Shown: in pieces, positions 60,456-64,000 of the stretch | How positions within the stretch are numbered: position 1 is the first letter of the stretch | Layout of the letters: each line of letters starts with the position of its first letter | Source of the DNA: Chloroflexota bacterium | GTDB taxonomy: Bacteria; Chloroflexota; Dehalococcoidia; Lucifugimonadales; Lucifugimonadaceae | Direction: 5' to 3' | Length of the DNA: 64,000 nucleotides | Assembly: GCA_027624075.1 (NCBI GenBank) | Contig: JAQBUH010000008.1 | Coordinates: forward strand, 1-64,000 | Made by a program: the position numbers and the translations under genes | The notes under the pieces: model-generated | What the model was told of the DNA's origin: nothing | The model's input: the letters and a program-made list of their open reading frames with translations, nothing else | The model's database searches: none

Positions 60456-60932
60456 ATGAGGCAGGTTGGCGCCGTGCCCGGGAAATCCATCAGTCGAGAA
60501 GAAATGGCAACCACGCAATCAGCCGGGGACTCGTGCGCGCCGGCGCCCGCAAACGGCAGAGGCAACCTTGCCAAGCACAAGCGCTCGACGCCGAAAAAAG
60601 GTGGAGTAAGCGACGCGCCGCAAGAGCAGGGCAGCGATGCGGTCCATTCGCTTCAACCAGCGCTGATTGGCCAGCCTTGCCCGGACGAGAGAGCTGACGC
60701 CGAACTACTCTCGGTCACTCCGGAAGACTACGTCCCGACGGATTCAGAGATAAAGAGCGAGCTATGGCGAATTGCGACGGGAGAAGGTTCCGAGGCGTCC
60801 CGTGTGTCGGCTCTACGGGCGCTCGCTGACATCATGGGACTGATGCGCACCGCTCCCCCGGAGCTTCCGGAGGCCATGTCGGCCATCATGGACGCGCTGT
60901 CTCAAGGGCTCTCGAGGCCACCTGTGTCCTGA
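60456..60932 (+). CDS. terminase small subunit-like protein
   Basis: C-terminal 'DSEIKSELWRIATGEGSEASRVSALRALADIMGLMRTAPPELPEAM' resembles the small-terminase helical core; basic low-complexity N-terminus; start uncertain. Confidence 0.5.
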   Translation: MRQVGAVPGKSISREEMATTQSAGDSCAPAPANGRGNLAKHKRSTPKKGGVSDAPQEQGSDAVHSLQPALIGQPCPDERADAELLSVTPEDYVPTDSEIKSELWRIATGEGSEASRVSALRALADIMGLMRTAPPELPEAMSAIMDALSQGLSRPPVS

Positions 60933-61004
60933 TCCGGGCGGGCGGTCTGTCCATCCAAACGGCCCACTCAGAGAGCCCGACGGGCAAAGTCCGGACGACC
61001 TGTT

Positions 61005-61904
61005 TCATGAGAGCTCCGACTTTAACCGCTCCAACGCCCAACGACCGAATTCAGCGAACCCAATGTCGCCATGCTCCGTTGCCCACGAAACGGCTCCCAG
61101 GGCGTTGACGAGGCAGATCAACTTCAGCTGCCCCTCTTCCTCATCGGTCGGCTTGCGCCCGTAGCCGTCGAAGAAAGCGTCGCGCAGCATGGGCTCCGGT
61201 AGCCAGTGATCGTTGACCATGCGCTGGACATCCTCCAGCCAGAAACCCGGCCTCGCACGTTCCCAGTCGATGAGTCCCAGTGAGACCCGGCTGTTTGACC
61301 GATGAATCAGCCAGTTGCGCGGCGAGAAGTCTGAATGCGTCGGCACGACTGGAAGGCCATCGAACTGGCCGTCTCTTGTCGCAACGCGCTCGGCCCACCT
61401 GAGAGTCTCTGCGTCGACATATGGCGAGGCGCTCTCAAGCAGCGCCTCGATCATCGCACGGTCGTATAGACGTGGGTTGCCGGCAAGGCGTGGATCGACG
61501 TCCAGCCGATGTATTTTCGACGCGATCCACCCGGCGGTCCTGTGCATCTCGATTTGATCTTCAATGCCTGCATCTGCGTCTGGCAGGATCTCACCGTGCA
61601 GTTCGGTGATTATCAAGGCGCCAAGCTCCGGCGAGTCGGCGACAACTTCGGGACAGGTCCAGCGAACGGAGCCTTCCAACAGTGGCGCCCACTGCGTTAG
61701 CGCCACGGTTTCAGCGTGATAGTGGCTGCGGAATTCGTGCCGCTTCAAGTAGTATCCGGCGCCGTCTGCGGCCTCAATCCTCCACGTGATCGACTTGCGT
61801 CCGAATTCACGCGATCTGTCTGTAATGGCAATGTTGTTGCCCAGTATTCCGGCGACGAAGTCATGTAATAGTTCGTTGCCGTGCCGGGATGAAAATTGTT
61901 CCAT
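61005..61904 (-). CDS. aminoglycoside phosphotransferase (APH)-family protein
   Basis: 'VVPTHSDFSPRNWLIHRSNSRVSLGLIDWERARPGFWLEDVQRM' matches the HxDxxxxN/D..D kinase motifs. Confidence 0.82.
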   Translation of the reverse strand: MEQFSSRHGNELLHDFVAGILGNNIAITDRSREFGRKSITWRIEAADGAGYYLKRHEFRSHYHAETVALTQWAPLLEGSVRWTCPEVVADSPELGALIITELHGEILPDADAGIEDQIEMHRTAGWIASKIHRLDVDPRLAGNPRLYDRAMIEALLESASPYVDAETLRWAERVATRDGQFDGLPVVPTHSDFSPRNWLIHRSNSRVSLGLIDWERARPGFWLEDVQRMVNDHWLPEPMLRDAFFDGYGRKPTDEEEGQLKLICLVNALGAVSWATEHGDIGFAEFGRWALERLKSELS

Positions 61905-62299
61905 AGAGATTGATCTGCTCAAGTATTGCGGCCGCTCTGCCGCTCTGCGGCGGCGTCAGGCGTTCAAAGGATATCGGGCTGTCGCAAGACCCGGAAACCT
62001 CGGCTTGTTGCGGCGAGAACGCGGTCTGCTGCCAGCCATATGTCTGTATGTACTGAGAGCGAACATACATATATATGCGGAACATTCGCCGCCACAGCCG
62101 GCGCCGGATGTGTTCTGGTTGACGCCGGGCGTCCCGGATAATAACGAGGAAGCCGCTGCTCGCTCCACCGGCGCCAAAATGAGAGTTTAGGAAACTACGC
62201 TCAATGTTCAAAATGCCGAGTTCTTGTAGACTGCCTGAATAGAGAAAGAATACAGAACAAAACTTGCACACATCGTCCGGAACTGTTCGTGAGTAAATG

Positions 62300-62311
62300 C
62301 CTTATATAAGG
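62300..62311. repeat. 12-bp perfect palindrome ccttatataagg in AT-rich intergenic segment
   Basis: Read directly. Confidence 0.5.
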
Positions 62312-62398
62312 TCAACTATAATAACGAGTATTTCCGCAATGGCCAGACTGGCGTCTATCGAAGACCTGGCCGGACGACCGCGCTGTTACGCGTAATAA

Positions 62399-62479
62399 AA
62401 GTGCCTCTTGAAAAAGGGCACCGGGCACGTTCAACTCCAGAAGCGTCTCGCTCGCATCGAAAACTACCGTTCGTGGCAT
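62399..62479 (-). pseudogene. N-terminal fragment of a haloacid dehalogenase type II-like (HAD) gene
   Basis: 'MPRTVVFDASETLLELNVPGALFQEAL' resembles the HAD type II N-terminus (PRTVVFDxxxTLLxLxxLdpLFxxxF), then similarity ends. Confidence 0.35.
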
Positions 62480-62664
62480 GTAAGCTCCGCCTCCGTGCCT
62501 CCTGTTGAGCAGGCCCGGAGTGTAGGCCGCCATGCAGCTGCGTCACGCCCGCATGTAAAACGGCAGCGCAACAACCGCTAACCGGAAACTGCACAGAGCT
62601 GACCCGAGTTCGGATACTCTGTGCCAGCAGGCGGGCCGGGCTTACGCGAACCAGGGAGCGAGAC

Positions 62665-63414
62665 ATGAAAGTTGGAATCACCGGGGCTGAGGGGCGAATT
62701 GGCGGCTACCTGCGTGCCGGACTTGACGCCGGCCATGAGATCACCTCGCTCACCCTGACGCCGCAGCAGTTCGAGTCGACGGTTGTCGATATCTCCGACG
62801 CTGAGGCGATGAGCGGCGTGTTCTACGGCCTCGACGCTGTTATCCACCTTGCAGGCGATCCCAGCCCGGCAGGCAGTTGGGAGAGCATGCTCAAGAACAA
62901 CATCGTCGGCACGTTCAACGTTCTCGAAGAGGCGCGCCGCGCCGGGGTCAAGAAGGTTGTCTTTGCGAGCACCAACCACACGCAGCACGGTGAGACGATG
63001 GGCGATTCGCCAAACGTGCTCGGCACATCGCAGCGCGTGATGCTGCGTCTCGGAGACTACTTCAACCCGAGCTCGATATACGGCGCCTCAAAGGCGACCG
63101 GCGAGATCTATGGCCGATTGTTCGCCAGACATCACGGCGTGCAGTTCGTGGCGATGCGTATCGGCGCGATTGGCGATGATGACTCGCCGGTCAGGGCGGT
63201 CGGCAGACCTTCCGAGGACTATGTCCGCGCCATGTACCTGAGCAGGCGTGACCTTGTGACAGCCTTCCAGAAGGCGCTGGAGATCGACCGGGAGTTCACG
63301 CTGGCATACGTCATCAGTAACAACGGCCGGCGCATCTTCGACTTGCGGGAGACCAATGAGGTGCTCGGCTTCTACCCGCAGGATGACGCGGAGACGTTTT
63401 TTCGAGCTGAGTGA
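62665..63414 (+). CDS. NAD-dependent epimerase/dehydratase (uronate dehydrogenase-like SDR)
   Basis: 'VGITGAEGRIGGYLRAGL', 'DAVIHLAGDPSP', 'VFASTNHTQHG', 'SIYGASKATGEIYGRLFARHHGVQFVAMRIG'. Confidence 0.9.
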   Translation: MKVGITGAEGRIGGYLRAGLDAGHEITSLTLTPQQFESTVVDISDAEAMSGVFYGLDAVIHLAGDPSPAGSWESMLKNNIVGTFNVLEEARRAGVKKVVFASTNHTQHGETMGDSPNVLGTSQRVMLRLGDYFNPSSIYGASKATGEIYGRLFARHHGVQFVAMRIGAIGDDDSPVRAVGRPSEDYVRAMYLSRRDLVTAFQKALEIDREFTLAYVISNNGRRIFDLRETNEVLGFYPQDDAETFFRAE

Positions 63415-63562
63415 GCCTGTCGTCCTCACTCTGGCGACTCTGGCGCTCCGGCAATCATGCGCCCAACCCTCAGCAGGTTTGTGGCCCTCCACCGGCGTAC
63501 CGGACCTGAAATGCCTGCAAACTCGAATCGACGCCATCGATAAGTTGTGCGCCCATCGCCGT

Positions 63563-64000
63563 GTGGAGCAAGCCGTGTTCCTCGATATATTCCTCGTGAT
63601 GCTCACAATCGCAGCCACCGCCGCCGCGTTCTGGCAGTTCACCGCGCGAAACAGGCCGCTCTTTGCCATCTTCTCGCTCGAAGGCCCGGCCATCATTGAG
63701 CAGACCGTCTACTCTCGCATGAAGATTGTGCTGCGGAACTGGGGCGGGACTCCGGCGCAGAACACCATCATCACGCTGGACGTCTCCGCCTACAGCCAAA
63801 AAGGCCCGCGCAAGGCCATGCGCTGGACCGGCCGTATCAACGGGCCTGTCTACCCCGGCCAGGAGTATTCGATAGTGCCTGACCTCGATTTTCGTGAGCC
63901 GCTCAAATCTGGCTACAAGTTCACGCTCACATCAAACATCCAGTGCTCCTCGACCGTGCCGGTCGGCCTGAGGCAGATGAAAATAGTCCGGCTGCTCAGT
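63563..64000 (+). CDS. hypothetical protein with N-terminal TM segment, incomplete at window end
   Basis: Open frame from GTG at 63563 to the end: 'MEQAVFLDIFLVMLTIAATAAAFWQFTARNRPLFAIFSLEGPAIIEQTVYSRMKIVLRNWGGTPAQNTIITLDVSAYSQKGPRKAM...'; missing from the ORF track because no stop is in the window. Confidence 0.65.
   Translation, partial: MEQAVFLDIFLVMLTIAATAAAFWQFTARNRPLFAIFSLEGPAIIEQTVYSRMKIVLRNWGGTPAQNTIITLDVSAYSQKGPRKAMRWTGRINGPVYPGQEYSIVPDLDFREPLKSGYKFTLTSNIQCSSTVPVGLRQMKIVRLLS

Overview
High-GC bacterial chromosomal window. Gene content (DPPR-synthase-type UbiA, TlyA, M81 peptidase, mycothiol-type DinB proteins, purF/M/H) suggests Chloroflexota, possibly SAR202-like; this lineage call is inference. 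From 0 to 35 kb it is mostly ordinary housekeeping and metabolic genes: DNA methyltransferase, pirin, MFS, purF/purM/purH, nicotinate phosphoribosyltransferase, tilS, CNNM/CBS hemolysin-type protein, recA, PhnD-like protein, pyruvate dehydrogenase E1 alpha and beta, peroxiredoxin and MTAP. A tRNA-Leu(TAA) lies at about 35.45 kb. From about 35.6 to 62.5 kb the region is accessory-like. It starts with a truncated aldo-keto-reductase remnant, then a lower-GC two-gene module with a DUF1828-like protein, then a terminase large subunit that lacks its N-terminal ATPase start. Beyond that, phage-type virion genes occur only on the + strand in separated blocks (about 37-44 kb, 52.7-58.5 kb, and a terminase small-subunit-like gene at 60.4-60.9 kb), interleaved with apparently intact metabolic genes on both strands. 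I found no integrase, lysis gene, replication gene or recognisable major capsid protein. The best candidate for something new is this dispersed phage-derived morphogenesis module, either a decayed or fragmented prophage or a domesticated/GTA-like element. Other observations: a probable in-frame stop in a YCII-domain gene, a probable frameshift in a secreted protein gene, a MITE-like inverted-repeat cluster at 28.4-28.7 kb, and a lone GIY-YIG-like protein. All family names come from motif recognition by eye; no database search was run.
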